From positions 3,459,370 to 3,523,369 of the forward strand of contig NZ_CP044399.1 in NCBI RefSeq assembly GCF_008931805.1: a stretch of 64,000 bases of DNA. Direction: 5' to 3'. Source of the stretch: Moritella marina ATCC 15381. Its GTDB lineage: Bacteria; Pseudomonadota; Gammaproteobacteria; Enterobacterales; Moritellaceae. A model generated the notes under the pieces. The model saw nothing but the letters and a program-made list of their open reading frames with translations. It searched no databases and had not been told where the DNA came from. A program made the position numbers and the translations under genes. Of the stretch, positions 31,320 to 42,206 are shown piece by piece (position 1 is the stretch's first letter; every line of letters starts with the position of its first letter).

Positions 31320-32483
31320 TTAGTTTCTCCCTGTGTTATAACGATCAGGACGAACATTAGAACTATTCGTATCTGGATACTGATAACGGTTATTAGATTT
31401 CGCTGGTTGCTGCGGTGTTGGTACCGAATTAGCCGAACGAGCCGGTTTAGTCTCAGTCGCGTTAGCGCTCATGATTTTATCTAATGGTAGATAAAGCATG
31501 TTACCCGTACCTTCAGTATCAACCACAACTTTCGTTGTATTTGAATAAACCTGTTCCATTGTTTCTAGATATAAACGTTGACGTGTTACTTCAGGCGCAA
31601 GTTGGTACTGTGGTAATAGGCTTTCGAAACGAGCCACCTCACCTTGTGCTTTTAATGAAACTTGTTGTTGATAAGCTTCAGCTTCTTGCCCAATACGTTT
31701 CACTTGACCACGTGCTGTCGGTTCAATTTCACGTGCATATGCTTCAGCTTCACGAATATAACGTTGTTCATCTTCTTGTGCTGCAATCGCATCATCGAAT
31801 GCATCTTTAACAGCTTCCGGTGGACGTGCAGACAAGAAGTTGACATCAACAAGTTGAATACCCATGTCGTAAGCATCAATAATCGTTTCAATATTTTCGC
31901 GCGTACTTTGGCGAACTACTTCACGACCCGTTGTGATCACATCATCCATTGTCGTATGACCAACAACAAAGCGTAATGCACTATCGATTGCTTGATGTAA
32001 GCTATCATCCGGATTTGTTACACTAAACAGATAATCACGTGGGTTGATAACCAGATATTGAATATCCATTTTCACATCAACAACGTTTTCATCTTTCGTT
32101 AACATTGAACCAGACGCAGGCATAGAGCGGATGCTCCTAACGTCAACAGGGATCACACGGTCAATAAACGTTGGCAACCAAGATAAACCAGGCTCAACTG
32201 TTTGTGAATACTGACCTAAGCGTAATACCACACCACGTTCAGCTTCTTTGATCGTATAGAAACCACTGACCACCCAAATAACAGCCAGAACACCAAGTAC
32301 CAGAGAAACACCCACTTTATTGAAGTTAGCGCCTCCTGAAAACTTACCGCCATTACCGCCACCGAACTTGCTGGTTAGCTTTTTAAATACTTCGTCAAGA
32401 TCAGGGGGTCCCTGCTCTTTCCCTTTTTGTCCCCAAGGGTCGCGATCTTTATTACCGCCATTTCCGGGCTCATTCCAAGCCAT
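31320..32483 (-). CDS. hflK: FtsH protease modulator HflK
   Basis: Partner of HflC in the FtsH-regulating complex. The glycine-rich cytoplasmic N-terminus (MAWNEPGNGGNKDRDPWG, then GGGNGGKFSGGANF) precedes a TM segment (about residues 59-78), an SPFH domain and a Pro/Asn-rich tail. I use the ATG at 32483, which starts with the conserved MAWNEPG and has GGAG six bases upstream; the ATG at 32495 adds four residues. Length is about 387 residues. Confidence 0.95.
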   Translation of the reverse strand: MAWNEPGNGGNKDRDPWGQKGKEQGPPDLDEVFKKLTSKFGGGNGGKFSGGANFNKVGVSLVLGVLAVIWVVSGFYTIKEAERGVVLRLGQYSQTVEPGLSWLPTFIDRVIPVDVRSIRSMPASGSMLTKDENVVDVKMDIQYLVINPRDYLFSVTNPDDSLHQAIDSALRFVVGHTTMDDVITTGREVVRQSTRENIETIIDAYDMGIQLVDVNFLSARPPEAVKDAFDDAIAAQEDEQRYIREAEAYAREIEPTARGQVKRIGQEAEAYQQQVSLKAQGEVARFESLLPQYQLAPEVTRQRLYLETMEQVYSNTTKVVVDTEGTGNMLYLPLDKIMSANATETKPARSANSVPTPQQPAKSNNRYQYPDTNSSNVRPDRYNTGRN

Positions 32484-32532
32484 TTGCATCTCCATTACCA
32501 GATAGTTTCGGGAAAATATTAATTATATCAGC

Positions 32533-33828
32533 CTAATGCTGAAGGATGAAATCTTCAATGTTATTACATTTGTGTTTTTTCAAACGCTGCCAATCAATCA
32601 TAGTCATTCTAATGTCGAGTAGCCAGTCACCATTTTCAGCAAACGCTTCATGTTCAATACAATCGAGATTATATAGATGACTTACAATATTACCCTGCAT
32701 TGCAGGTAGCTGTAGTTTGACCACTTTCATGGTACTTGCTAGTAATTCAGTTAACGCTTGGTATAAAAAGGCCGTGCCTTCACCCGACATTGCAGATAAC
32801 CAAACACTTACAGGCTTACCTTCATCATCATAATCAATACGACAACGCCCGTCATCAAGCTTATCGACTTTGTTATACACCATTAAAGCAGGTACTTCGC
32901 CCGCTTCAATTTCGGTGAGCACTGAGTCTACTTCCATGATATTACCGCGCATATTTTCATCTGCACAATCAATTACATGTAAAAGTAGATCTGCCTCTCT
33001 CGTTTCCGTCAACGTGGCTTTAAAAGCCGCGACTAAATCATGCGGTAAGTGACGAATAAAGCCCACTGTATCCGCTAATACAACTTCGCCAACATCAGCT
33101 ACCGCAATACGGCGTAGTGTTGGGTCGAGTGTCGCAAACAATTGATCAGCGGCATACACGTCAGAATGCGTTAAACGATTAAACAGTGTTGATTTACCTG
33201 CATTAGTATAACCCACTAACGAAATTGTCGGTATTTCACGACGCTTACGTGAACGACGACCTTGGTCACGTTTCGTCACTACTTTGTCTAAACGACGTAA
33301 AATAGTGTCAATACGGACACGTAACAAACGACGATCTGTTTCCAGCTGAGTTTCACCTGGACCACGCATACCGATACCGCCTTTTTGGCGTTCTAAATGC
33401 GTCCAACCACGAATTAATCGGGTCGACATGTGGCGTAACTGTGCGAGTTCAACCTGTAACTTACCTTCGTGAGTACGTGCTCGTTGTGAAAATATATCTA
33501 AAATCAAACCAGTACGATCAACAACACGACATTCAATGAGCGCTTCTAGGTTACGCTCTTGACGTGGTGCTAAGGCATGATTAAAGATAACAATATCTGC
33601 TTGATAAAGCTTTACTGCTTCAGCAATTTCTTCAGCCTTACCTGAACCCACAAAATATTTAGGGTGTGGCCTGGTACGAGAACCTGTTACCACCGTTAAC
33701 GCATTCACACCCGCAGAGGAAACCAGCATTTCTAGTTCATGCAGATCTTCCCTGTTACCTTCATCATTAAAGTTAACATGCACTAATATCGCACGTTCAC
33801 CTGCTTCATGGCGATCAAACAACTTCAC
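32533..33828 (-). CDS. hflX: Ribosome-rescue GTPase HflX
   Basis: GTPase that binds the 50S subunit and splits stalled ribosomes, notably after heat or antibiotic stress. The N-terminal HflX domain includes GSGKAEEIAEAVK and RTHEGKLQVELAQL; the glycine-rich linker is GGIGMRGPGETQLETDRR; the G domain has GYTNAGKSTLFN, DTVGFI and NKVD. Length is 431 residues (E. coli 426). It lies between hfq and hflK in the superoperon. Confidence 0.97.
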   Translation of the reverse strand: MKLFDRHEAGERAILVHVNFNDEGNREDLHELEMLVSSAGVNALTVVTGSRTRPHPKYFVGSGKAEEIAEAVKLYQADIVIFNHALAPRQERNLEALIECRVVDRTGLILDIFSQRARTHEGKLQVELAQLRHMSTRLIRGWTHLERQKGGIGMRGPGETQLETDRRLLRVRIDTILRRLDKVVTKRDQGRRSRKRREIPTISLVGYTNAGKSTLFNRLTHSDVYAADQLFATLDPTLRRIAVADVGEVVLADTVGFIRHLPHDLVAAFKATLTETREADLLLHVIDCADENMRGNIMEVDSVLTEIEAGEVPALMVYNKVDKLDDGRCRIDYDDEGKPVSVWLSAMSGEGTAFLYQALTELLASTMKVVKLQLPAMQGNIVSHLYNLDCIEHEAFAENGDWLLDIRMTMIDWQRLKKHKCNNIEDFILQH

Positions 33829-33881
33829 GACTCCCTATGAGTATATGACCCACAAGTTTTATTGTATTAAATTTCAAAGAA

Positions 33882-34124
33882 TTATTTATCACTTTCACTT
33901 TCAGCTTGAATTCCATGCTGTAACGGACGTGCCGGAACAACAGTTGAAATAGCATGCTTGTAAACCATTTGGCTAACCGTATTTTTGAGCAAGATAACGA
34001 ATTGGTCAAATGACTCAATTTGGCCTTGTAACTTAATGCCATTAACTAAATAAATTGCGACAGGAATTCGTTCACGACGTAATGCATTCAAAAACGGGTC
34101 CTGTAATGATTGTCCCTTAGCCAT
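33882..34124 (-). CDS. hfq: RNA chaperone Hfq
   Basis: Hexameric Sm-like chaperone that pairs small RNAs with mRNAs. Sm1 ([19 protein letters not shown]) and Sm2 ([15 protein letters not shown], including the YKH signature) are intact, as is the proximal-face N-terminus ([18 protein letters not shown]). The ATG at 34124 with AAGGA upstream is the start; a TTG one codon earlier is less likely. At 80 residues it has a short acidic C-terminal tail compared with E. coli (102). Confidence 0.98.
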   Translation of the reverse strand: MAKGQSLQDPFLNALRRERIPVAIYLVNGIKLQGQIESFDQFVILLKNTVSQMVYKHAISTVVPARPLQHGIQAESESDK

Positions 34125-34208
34125 CAATAGTTTCCTTTTAAAAATTAGATTTTTATTATAATGAAAAACATAACCAATAATTATCAGTATACAACTTTAA
34201 AATAGACT

Positions 34209-35144
34209 CTAGCCAACTGATAATAAAACTTTTTCTAAATTGTCATCTGCTTTGGAGTCTAACCACGTTAGATCGTTCCAACTTTTTAACCACGTCATTT
34301 GACGCTTTGCTAACTGTCTTGTCGCCACGACGCCACGGAACACCATTTCATCATGATCCATTTTGCCATCGAGGTATTCCCACATTTGGCGATAACCGAC
34401 ACAACGCATTGACGGTAAATCAAGGTGTAAATCATCACGTTGGTACAAAGCTTGTACCTCAGCTTCAAATCCAGCGTCTACCATCAACTTAAAACGGCGC
34501 TCAATACGTTCATGTAACACTACTTTATCGGTTGGTGCAATCGCAAACTGCGTCACATCATAGGGTAACGGTTCACCTTTTTGCTGCGTAAGCTCGGTGA
34601 GTGACTTACCCGTTAAACGATATACTTCAATGGCACGACAAACCCGTTGTGCATCATTGTGGTGTAATCTTGCCGCCGATTCAGGATCATACAAGGCTAA
34701 TTCTTGATGTAATGATTCCCAACCACGTAGTTTTGCTTCTGCTTCAATAGCCTGTCTCACCTCAGGTACAGAGGTAGGTACTGGCGATAAACCTTCAAGC
34801 AGTACTTTAAAATAAAGCATAGTGCCACCAACAAGTAGCGGTATTTTTCCTGCATCTGTGATCGCTTGCATATGTTTTAATGCATCTTCACGAAAATCAG
34901 CCGCAGAATAACTCATTGCTGGATCAATAATATCAATTAAACGGTGCGGTGCTTGCGCTAACTCTGCCGCAGTCGGTTTCGCACTACCGATATCCATGTT
35001 TTTATAAATTAATGCCGAATCGACGCTAATAATTTCACATGGCAATGCTTTTGTTAACTCAATAGCAAGATCTGTTTTACCTGACGCCGTTGGCCCCATT
35101 AAAAAAATAGCTTTTGGTAATGGTTTAGTTTGCTGTTGAGTCAC
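34209..35144 (-). CDS. miaA: tRNA dimethylallyltransferase MiaA
   Basis: Adds the isopentenyl group to A37 of UNN-reading tRNAs. The P-loop is [15 protein letters not shown] (about residues 16-30), followed by [32 protein letters not shown] and the C-terminal [13 protein letters not shown]. Length is 311 residues (E. coli 316). It overlaps mutL by 4 bp and precedes hfq by about 85 bp, a gap that in E. coli contains hfq promoters. Confidence 0.97.
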   Translation of the reverse strand: MTQQQTKPLPKAIFLMGPTASGKTDLAIELTKALPCEIISVDSALIYKNMDIGSAKPTAAELAQAPHRLIDIIDPAMSYSAADFREDALKHMQAITDAGKIPLLVGGTMLYFKVLLEGLSPVPTSVPEVRQAIEAEAKLRGWESLHQELALYDPESAARLHHNDAQRVCRAIEVYRLTGKSLTELTQQKGEPLPYDVTQFAIAPTDKVVLHERIERRFKLMVDAGFEAEVQALYQRDDLHLDLPSMRCVGYRQMWEYLDGKMDHDEMVFRGVVATRQLAKRQMTWLKSWNDLTWLDSKADDNLEKVLLSVG

Positions 35145-37141
35145 AGTGAAACCTCTTTATCACAGACATTAAATTTCTCTATTACAGACATATAGTCAAG
35201 TTGCTCAAATAGTTTAGAACGATATTGCTGTTGTACACAGCTATCTTGCTCGATAAATTGGCTATATATTTGAGTCGCTTGTTCCCAAGTAAATTTGGTC
35301 AATCCGTGACTACCTTGTATTGCCAGCCAATGGCACAAGGGCGCAACATCTGAGGCGGTAGCCTGTTCGGATAGATGGACTATCTGTTGCAATAACTCTG
35401 GTAACACAGCAGCTAAATTCGCTTGGCGTAATTGCGCTGGCACCTTTCTAACGATAATGGTGGCGGAATTACTATAATTCAACTCCAAACCGAGACGATT
35501 AAGCAAATTTCGCTGATTTTTTGCTGTTTCAACAAAGTTTTTGTCTAATTTAATCGATATAGGCAATAACAGTGGCTGCGATATAACCCCTTGTTCCCAC
35601 GTCGCTAACAGCTGTACTTTACAGTTTACTTGCCACATAGCTCGCACATCAGCGAGCAACAAGGCACCATCATCTTGCACTAATAAGTAATTATCGCGAA
35701 GTAAACTGAGTAATTTCACCCCAGCAATAGATTCTGCAAATGCGGGTTTGCTAGCAGGTGTTTGACGTCCTTGATACGGGCTTTCTGCAGCATTATTTGA
35801 GACCGAATTATGTCGAGACGCTTGCTGTAATTCAGCCACTTCAGCCTTCGTCGGTTGTAACAAATGGTTGTATTGCTTAATGGCACCAGCTGAAGGTGCA
35901 TCGGGGATATAGCGCTGCGGTGTGTAACCCGATGACTTGGCATGGCTACTACCGGTAACAGTGCTAACACCGTAACTATGTTGTTTTTGCATTGGGGGGC
36001 TAGCGACAGCGTTACCCGCCAGACCGATATGAGCTGAATCTTCGACGGCATGAGCACTGATACGGTTATCTGTAGATTGTTCGGCTTGTCCAGGGTAGCT
36101 AATGGCCTCTTGAGCAGGCAATTCGGCAGCCGGCATAGAAGGGCTAATACCTTCAGAAATAGCCTTAAACACACCTTGAAAAATAAAGTCATGTACCAGA
36201 CGCGCTTGATGAAAACGCACTTCATGTTTAGCCGGGTGCACATTCACATCGACTTCACGAACCGACACTTCAATAAATAGCACATAAGCCGGTGGCGCAG
36301 CGATACCCGTTGCTTCTTCATAAGCTTGACGTAAGGCATGATTAATCAGCTTATCACGCATCATACGGCCATTGACGTAGCTATATTGCACATCCATTGG
36401 TGCGTTATCATGCGGCAAGCCAACCCAGCCCCATAATTTAATATCATCGTGTTCACAATTCAACGCCATACAATTGGCCATGAAGTTATTACTGGTAATA
36501 CTAGCAACACGGCGCTCTTGTTGCTCAAGCGTACTCGCGGGGCGATAACTGCGGATCACTTTACCGTTATGTTTGAGGGTGATCTGCAAGTCAAAACGGC
36601 TTAAAGCAATACGCTTAACTAATTCATCAATATGATTAAATTCAGTTTTATCGGTACGTAAAAACTTACGACGGGCGGGCGTATTAAAGAATAAATCAAT
36701 CACTTCAACGGTTGTACCAATCGGATGTGCAGCAGGTTTGATTTGTACCTGCATATCACGGCCTTCCGCATAGGCTTGCCATGCTTCGCTTTGCGCTTTA
36801 GTACGCGAAGTAAAGGTCAGTCGTGATACCGAACTGATACTGGCTAACGCTTCACCACGAAAACCAAGACTATCAATGGCCTCCAAATCATCTAAAGTGG
36901 CAAGCTTACTGGTTGCATGACGGCTTAATGCCAGACCAAGCTGATCTTTCTCTACGCCAGAACCATTATCACGGATACGGATCAGCTTAGCGCCGCCCTT
37001 ATCAATATCAATGTCGATACGTGTTGCACCCGCATCAATACTGTTTTCAATGAGTTCTTTTACGACTGATGAAGGGCGTTCTACCACCTCTCCAGCCGCA
37101 ATTTGGTTCGCTAATCGAGGTGGTAAAATTTGAATTGTCAT
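35141..37141 (-). CDS. mutL: DNA mismatch repair protein MutL
   Basis: ATP-dependent clamp linking MutS mismatch recognition to MutH/UvrD. The GHKL ATPase motifs are clear: [21 protein letters not shown] and [18 protein letters not shown] long low-complexity linker (about residues 335-455) leads to the C-terminal dimerisation domain. There is no DQHAxxE-type endonuclease motif, which agrees with a MutH-using species. Length is 666 residues against 615 in E. coli; the extra is in the linker. Confidence 0.97.
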   Translation of the reverse strand: MTIQILPPRLANQIAAGEVVERPSSVVKELIENSIDAGATRIDIDIDKGGAKLIRIRDNGSGVEKDQLGLALSRHATSKLATLDDLEAIDSLGFRGEALASISSVSRLTFTSRTKAQSEAWQAYAEGRDMQVQIKPAAHPIGTTVEVIDLFFNTPARRKFLRTDKTEFNHIDELVKRIALSRFDLQITLKHNGKVIRSYRPASTLEQQERRVASITSNNFMANCMALNCEHDDIKLWGWVGLPHDNAPMDVQYSYVNGRMMRDKLINHALRQAYEEATGIAAPPAYVLFIEVSVREVDVNVHPAKHEVRFHQARLVHDFIFQGVFKAISEGISPSMPAAELPAQEAISYPGQAEQSTDNRISAHAVEDSAHIGLAGNAVASPPMQKQHSYGVSTVTGSSHAKSSGYTPQRYIPDAPSAGAIKQYNHLLQPTKAEVAELQQASRHNSVSNNAAESPYQGRQTPASKPAFAESIAGVKLLSLLRDNYLLVQDDGALLLADVRAMWQVNCKVQLLATWEQGVISQPLLLPISIKLDKNFVETAKNQRNLLNRLGLELNYSNSATIIVRKVPAQLRQANLAAVLPELLQQIVHLSEQATASDVAPLCHWLAIQGSHGLTKFTWEQATQIYSQFIEQDSCVQQQYRSKLFEQLDYMSVIEKFNVCDKEVSL

Positions 37142-37148
37142 GGCACAC

Positions 37149-38498
37149 CTAACTCGTTGGTATTTTCAATTTCTGGCCAATTCTAACGGTATCTTTAGTT
37201 AGCCGATTTAACTGTTTAATACGCGACACTGTCGTGCCATAACTGCTAGCAATAACAGAAAGTGATTCGCCTTTAGTCACAATATGGGTGCTATTTCTCA
37301 TATAGGCTAAATAGGTATCTTTCGGCGGTGAATGACGAAAATGCTGATAAGAACCTTGTGCAATCGCGTTAGCAATTTTATATTGATGGCTGCTTGTCGT
37401 CAGCTTTTTACCTTCTCGATAGTTCGTCACAAAACCTGCTTCAACCAATAAAGAAGGGATATCAAGAGACTTTAATACCGCTAAACTTTGCTCATAGGGT
37501 TTCGATTTATGCATCCCCGTGACTTTCGCTAATTCATGATGGATCAATGATGCCACGTTATAACCGGCACCTTGTGAATATTGCTGACCAAGATCCAGAA
37601 ACATGTATTGCAAATCATCATCTGCATCACTATTTTTAATCGCCTCACCTACGCCACCAAGTAAGCCATCCACATTGTCATCGCGCATCTTTTTCTTAAA
37701 TTCATACTTAGCACGGCCTTGCGATAAGATCAGCGTTGAGGCGCCCGATGGTTGTGACGAAGTAAAACCGTCGGCATGCACAGAAACTAACAATTCGGCT
37801 TTGTACTTACGCGCAATAGCAGATCGTTCATTAAGTGAAATATAACGGTCATCTTTACGGATCAATACCGCTTTGATGCCTTTTTTCTTATTCAAAATAG
37901 CCACGGTCTTTTTAGCAATCGCTAAGTTAATATCTTTCTCAACAAACTTTTTAAAGCCGATAGAACCTGGATCTTTACCACCGTGTCCCGCATCAATCGC
38001 AATCACCACATCTCTTCGAGGGTGTTTAACCACCGCTTTTTTGGCTGGTTTTTTGACGATAATAGGGTTGCTTTGCTTCACAACAGGTTTAACTGATTTA
38101 GTCGGTTTAACCGGTAAATCAATCACGAGCCTATTTTTAGTCGTTTTACTGCCCGCTAATTCAAAAAAGCGATAATGAATCGGTTTAGCCAAGTGAAAAA
38201 TAATCCGTAAATCACTCGACTTAGCAGATTTAGCCTGCTCAACACGGGTAATATTACTGCTTAATTTGGCTAATCGACTGACACTAACCAGGTTACGCGT
38301 GCCAGCAAAATCCACCACAATTTGTGTTTTCTTATGGCGATCGTAAAGATTAAATAACGGTTTTTTTGCCAAGTCAAAAACAATGCGTGTTTTATCGGCA
38401 TGCTCAACAATCCGAATTCCCGTAACCGAGTTGGCAGCATAACTTAATGGCATAAAGCACAGGTATACTATGCTCAATAATAAAATCCGTTTTAACAT
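37149..38498 (-). CDS. amiB: N-acetylmuramoyl-L-alanine amidase AmiB
   Basis: Periplasmic zinc amidase that splits septal peptidoglycan, activated by EnvC/FtsEX. It has a signal peptide (about residues 1-21), an AMIN septum-targeting domain (about 24-130), a Lys/Pro-rich linker, an Amidase_3 domain with zinc-site motifs IDAGHGGKDPGS and VSVHAD, and a C-terminal LysM (HIVTKGESLSVIASSYG). Length is 449 residues (E. coli 445). It lies 1 bp after tsaE and 7 bp before mutL. Confidence 0.96.
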   Translation of the reverse strand: MLKRILLLSIVYLCFMPLSYAANSVTGIRIVEHADKTRIVFDLAKKPLFNLYDRHKKTQIVVDFAGTRNLVSVSRLAKLSSNITRVEQAKSAKSSDLRIIFHLAKPIHYRFFELAGSKTTKNRLVIDLPVKPTKSVKPVVKQSNPIIVKKPAKKAVVKHPRRDVVIAIDAGHGGKDPGSIGFKKFVEKDINLAIAKKTVAILNKKKGIKAVLIRKDDRYISLNERSAIARKYKAELLVSVHADGFTSSQPSGASTLILSQGRAKYEFKKKMRDDNVDGLLGGVGEAIKNSDADDDLQYMFLDLGQQYSQGAGYNVASLIHHELAKVTGMHKSKPYEQSLAVLKSLDIPSLLVEAGFVTNYREGKKLTTSSHQYKIANAIAQGSYQHFRHSPPKDTYLAYMRNSTHIVTKGESLSVIASSYGTTVSRIKQLNRLTKDTVRIGQKLKIPTS

Positions 38499-38499
38499 C

Positions 38500-38976
38500 T
38501 TATCCTACATTTATATTGGCAAGTTTATTAACCAGGGTCATACCTAATGCACTCACGCCTTTGACTACAACTTCACGCTGTTCTCCGACATAAGTAAGGG
38601 TAATTTGCACATCTTCAGCAGGTAAAAAACCTTCTCCACGTTGTGGCCACTCGATTAAGCACAAACAATCATCAGCAAAGTAGTCACGAATACCCATAAA
38701 TTCTAATTCTTCCGGATCGGCTAAACGATACAAGTCAAAATGATAAACATTCCAATCCGCTAATTCATAAGGTTCAACTAATGTATAAGTCGGGCTTTTC
38801 ACATTCCCTTGATGACCGAGTGATTGTACAAAACCACGGGTTAATGTCGTTTTACCTGCACCTAAATCACCATGTAAGAAAATGGTCGTCGCACTATCGC
38901 ATACACTCGCAAGGCTTGCACCAAAGGCAACGGTTTCAGATTCATCTGCTAGGAAAACTTTTACTGTATTTGTCAT
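38500..38976 (-). CDS. tsaE: tRNA threonylcarbamoyladenosine ATPase TsaE
   Basis: ATPase of the TsaBDE complex that makes t6A37 in ANN-reading tRNAs. The Walker A motif is [16 protein letters not shown] (about residues 34-49), followed by [12 protein letters not shown] and the switch region [18 protein letters not shown]. Length is 158 residues (E. coli 153). It is the first gene of the amiB-mutL-miaA-hfq-hflXKC run and is divergent from queG. In enterobacteria nnr lies immediately before it; here that gene is absent. Confidence 0.96.
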   Translation of the reverse strand: MTNTVKVFLADESETVAFGASLASVCDSATTIFLHGDLGAGKTTLTRGFVQSLGHQGNVKSPTYTLVEPYELADWNVYHFDLYRLADPEELEFMGIRDYFADDCLCLIEWPQRGEGFLPAEDVQITLTYVGEQREVVVKGVSALGMTLVNKLANINVG

Positions 38977-39183
38977 CTAATTTAACTACCTTAAACATTA
39001 AAATAAAACGCTATTTTGAGTTGTGTTCAGCACAAGCTCATTCCCAAGCCATAGAGTATCTTCGACGACAGACATCAACAGATAAAATTGGCCAGGTATG
39101 TCGATTCTACAAATTGTCGAGCCCAAAGAAAACCACAATATGATAAACTTTACCTCAATTTACTAATAGACAGATAATAAACC

Positions 39184-40326
39184 ATGCCTCCGATAGACTA
39201 TCAACAACTTACGCAACAAATTAAAGCCTGGGGGGCAGAACTTGGTTTCCAACAAGTCGGGATCGCAGACACTGATTTATCAACTTACGAACCACACTTT
39301 CAAACCTGGTTAGATAATGGCTATCATGCCGACATGGATTATATGTCACGCTACGGTACCATGCGAACGCATCCAGAGGAGCTCTATCCTGGCACAATTC
39401 GTGTTATTTCTGTGCGTATGGATTACCTGCCACCCGATGCATTAATGGCAACGACTTTAAAGCAAAAAGATAAAGGCTATATTAGCCGTTATGCACTTGG
39501 TCGCGATTACCACAAAATTGTACGTAAACGCTTAAAAAAACTCGGTGATAAAATCAGTGAACACTGCGAAAGCCTTGATGCTCGACCTTTTGTTGATACC
39601 GGTCCTTTACTTGAACGACCACTCGCAGAAAAAGCAGGATTAGGTTGGACGGGTAAACATTCATTAATTTTAAACAAGGAAGCCGGTTCATGGTTTTTCC
39701 TTGGCGAAATATTAATAAACCTACCACTACCTGTTGATAAACCTATTGAAAATCAATGTGGTAAATGTACAGCGTGTTTGCAGATTTGTCCAACACAAGC
39801 CATTGTCGCGCCTTATAGTGTCGATGCTAATCGCTGTATTTCTTACCTCACAATCGAGTTGTTTGGTGCGATACCAGAGCAATATAGAAGTTTAATCGGT
39901 AATCGTATCTACGGTTGTGATGATTGCCAATTAATCTGCCCATGGAATCGTTTTGCCGCCATTACAGGCGAGCAGGATTTCCACCCGAGATCAAACCTGC
40001 ATTCACCCGACTTATTGGCGCTGTATGCATGGGATGAAACTTACTTCCTCAAACAAACGGAAGGTTCACCGATCCGCCGTATTGGTCATGAACGCTGGTT
40101 ACGCAATATTTCAGTCGCACTGGGTAATGCCGCTTATTCAGCAGAAATAATTGAGGCGTTAACAGCTAAGTTCGCAGAAACAACAGAGATGGTACAAGAA
40201 CATATCACTTGGGCACTGCAACAACAGCGCGCTAAAGCAGAGAATATCATTCCAGTATTACAGATCGATAAGACCAAAGACAAGCTAATTAGAATGGTAG
40301 AAAAAGCACTACCACGTGATGCTTAA
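39184..40326 (+). CDS. queG: Epoxyqueuosine reductase QueG
   Basis: Cobalamin-dependent iron-sulfur enzyme for the last step of queuosine synthesis, reducing epoxyqueuosine in tRNA. An N-terminal cobalamin-binding region is followed by two [4Fe-4S] ferredoxin motifs, CGKCTACLQICPTQAI (about residues 195-210) and GCDDCQLICPWN (about 243-254), and a HEAT-like C-terminal part. Length is 380 residues (E. coli 379). It is divergent from tsaE and convergent with the antiporter gene. Confidence 0.96.
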   Translation: MPPIDYQQLTQQIKAWGAELGFQQVGIADTDLSTYEPHFQTWLDNGYHADMDYMSRYGTMRTHPEELYPGTIRVISVRMDYLPPDALMATTLKQKDKGYISRYALGRDYHKIVRKRLKKLGDKISEHCESLDARPFVDTGPLLERPLAEKAGLGWTGKHSLILNKEAGSWFFLGEILINLPLPVDKPIENQCGKCTACLQICPTQAIVAPYSVDANRCISYLTIELFGAIPEQYRSLIGNRIYGCDDCQLICPWNRFAAITGEQDFHPRSNLHSPDLLALYAWDETYFLKQTEGSPIRRIGHERWLRNISVALGNAAYSAEIIEALTAKFAETTEMVQEHITWALQQQRAKAENIIPVLQIDKTKDKLIRMVEKALPRDA

Positions 40327-40364
40327 GCGATTAATAACTTATAATCGTAAAGTAGATTAGTCAT

Positions 40365-40402
40365 AAAAAAGCGCGTATAAGATAGACCTACACGCGCTTT
40401 TT
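40365..40402. terminator. Bidirectional terminator between queG and the antiporter gene
   Basis: AAAAAAGCGCGT and ACGCGCTTTTTT pair across a loop of about 14 nt, with A- and T-runs in the stem ends. It is suited to both convergent genes. Confidence 0.85.
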
Positions 40403-40408
40403 TATCTG

Positions 40409-41755
40409 CTATTTATCCGTTTTATCAACAGCCTCATTACTTTGCGTTGCGACGCTTTCAGCCTCAGATTTCTTGACAAGTTGCTCTGCTTCCCACGCTT
40501 TGGCTTTATGGATCAAGCCAGTGATCGTCGAGCCTTGTACCAAAATAGAGAACACCACAACCGAATATGTCATCACCAAAATAATTTCTCGCACATCGAT
40601 ATTTTTATCTGGAATAACGTATACACCTGCCGGAATGGCCAGGGCCATCGCGAGTGCTAAACCACCACGTAATCCACCCCAAGTCAGGATCGTCACTGAT
40701 AGTGGGTTATAACTGCGAAAACGGTTAAAGAATAAATAAGAGAATTTCACACTTAAATAACGCGCCACTAATACAAGTGGGATCGCAAATACCATCAAGA
40801 TCCAATCTTCTTTATGAAAGCTAAACAGCAACATCGCCATACCAATCAATAAGAATAAAATACCATTAAGGAATTCATCCACTAATTCCCAGAAATGATC
40901 TAGGTGGTACTCACTTTCTGGAGAGAAACCTTTTTGACGCGTCCAGTTACCAATCATGATACCGGCAACCACCATCGCTAATGGGCCTGACACATGAATA
41001 ATGTCAGCAAACACATAACCCGCAGTAGGAATAGCTATCGTCAACAACAGTTCCATCGAGTGATCATTCGTCGAGCTGATTAAGTAATGGAATATTAAGC
41101 CAAGCGCAAAGCCATAAAGAATACCGCCAATCGCCTCATGTAAGAACAACTGAGTCACACTACTCACCGTTGGCACTTCAGTACCAAAGGCAACAGTAAA
41201 CAGCGTCATAAAAATCACGAGACCAAAACCATCATTAAATAATGACTCCCCCTCAATCTGCGTTGAAATTCGCTGTGGTGCATCCAAATTTTTCACAATC
41301 GCCAATACCGCGATCGGATCCGTAGGCGAAATAAGTGCACCGAATAATAAGCAATAAATGAAATCTAATGGAATACCAATAAGTTGACAGAATCCCCATA
41401 ACACGCCACCAATAAAGGCTGTTGAGAATAAAGTAGCGACTAGCGCTAAGACAGTGATCTCCCACTTCTGATCTTTCATGTGCCCAAGCTTAATACCGAG
41501 TCCGCCAGCAAACAATAAGAAACCTAAGATGCCTTTTAATAAAAAGCTTTCGAAGTTGATATTATTTAATTGCTCTGCGGCGATTGCTTCTAAATGAAAC
41601 CAGCCGCTTTGACCCGCAACCACAATACCCAAAGACAGTATTATTGATCCCGCAGTGATCGCAATAGTGGTTTGCATCTTGCCAATTTTGCTATTAATAA
41701 ACGCAATAAAAATGGCTATTGCTGCGAGAAAACATAAGGTACTGTACACCGACAT
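40409..41755 (-). CDS. Cation:proton antiporter, CPA1 (NhaP-like) family
   Basis: A 448-residue membrane protein with about 12 TM segments. Typical CPA1 features are GALISPTDPIAVLAIVKNL with the ion-binding Asp (about residue 145), EGESLFNDGFGLVIF with the paired ND-type motif (about 167-181), and WGGLRGGLALAMALAIP (about 357). Probable role: exchange of Na+ or K+ for H+ across the inner membrane. It resembles E. coli-type NhaP/YjcE proteins but ion choice cannot be read from sequence. The short charged C-terminus has no regulatory domain. Confidence 0.88.
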   Translation of the reverse strand: MSVYSTLCFLAAIAIFIAFINSKIGKMQTTIAITAGSIILSLGIVVAGQSGWFHLEAIAAEQLNNINFESFLLKGILGFLLFAGGLGIKLGHMKDQKWEITVLALVATLFSTAFIGGVLWGFCQLIGIPLDFIYCLLFGALISPTDPIAVLAIVKNLDAPQRISTQIEGESLFNDGFGLVIFMTLFTVAFGTEVPTVSSVTQLFLHEAIGGILYGFALGLIFHYLISSTNDHSMELLLTIAIPTAGYVFADIIHVSGPLAMVVAGIMIGNWTRQKGFSPESEYHLDHFWELVDEFLNGILFLLIGMAMLLFSFHKEDWILMVFAIPLVLVARYLSVKFSYLFFNRFRSYNPLSVTILTWGGLRGGLALAMALAIPAGVYVIPDKNIDVREIILVMTYSVVVFSILVQGSTITGLIHKAKAWEAEQLVKKSEAESVATQSNEAVDKTDK

Positions 41756-42206
41756 GCTACACCTCTGATTGAAGTAAATTTGATTAGATTAAACTGAAGA
41801 TTATTTTTACGAGCTACACAATGTTCTTGTTAAGGTTAAAAATCAAGTTCTTTCAGCAATATGGCTAGCAACTAACAATGAATAGAGTATTTAACCCAAG
41901 CCAAACCTAAAAAATACCTACTATTATATAGCTCGACGTAATAACAAAATACTTAGTTAAAACGCAGCTATTTTATCGCCAATCACTATTTAATATACGA
42001 CGATAAAAACTGGTATGCGAAAATTTAAATAAATAAGAGCAGGAATAAGCGTAATAGGAAATAGAAATAGAAATAATAGCAAATAAATGCGCAGATAATA
42101 TTTTACCAAAACCATGAACTGATGGTCACCTTGCGGTATTAAACAAGGCTTACATCATATAATTTAGATATAGTTTCAGTATCGTTTCGGTATAGCAGAA
42201 TCAGTA
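41756..42206. other. Noncoding gap, AT-rich
   Basis: This stretch of about 450 bp separates the antiporter start from the DUF4442 stop, both on the minus strand. It presumably holds the antiporter promoter. I see a weak ACCAT/ATGGT inverted repeat near 42112-42127, possibly ending the DUF4442 transcript, and purine-rich AT repeats (GAAATAGAAATAGAAATAA) near 42058. No gene or structured RNA is recognised. Confidence 0.4.

Noticed and set aside
35716-36243. A 175-codon minus-strand ORF inside mutL
   Set aside because: It is in another frame of mutL over the linker region; composition is unlike a protein and no start signal is seen.
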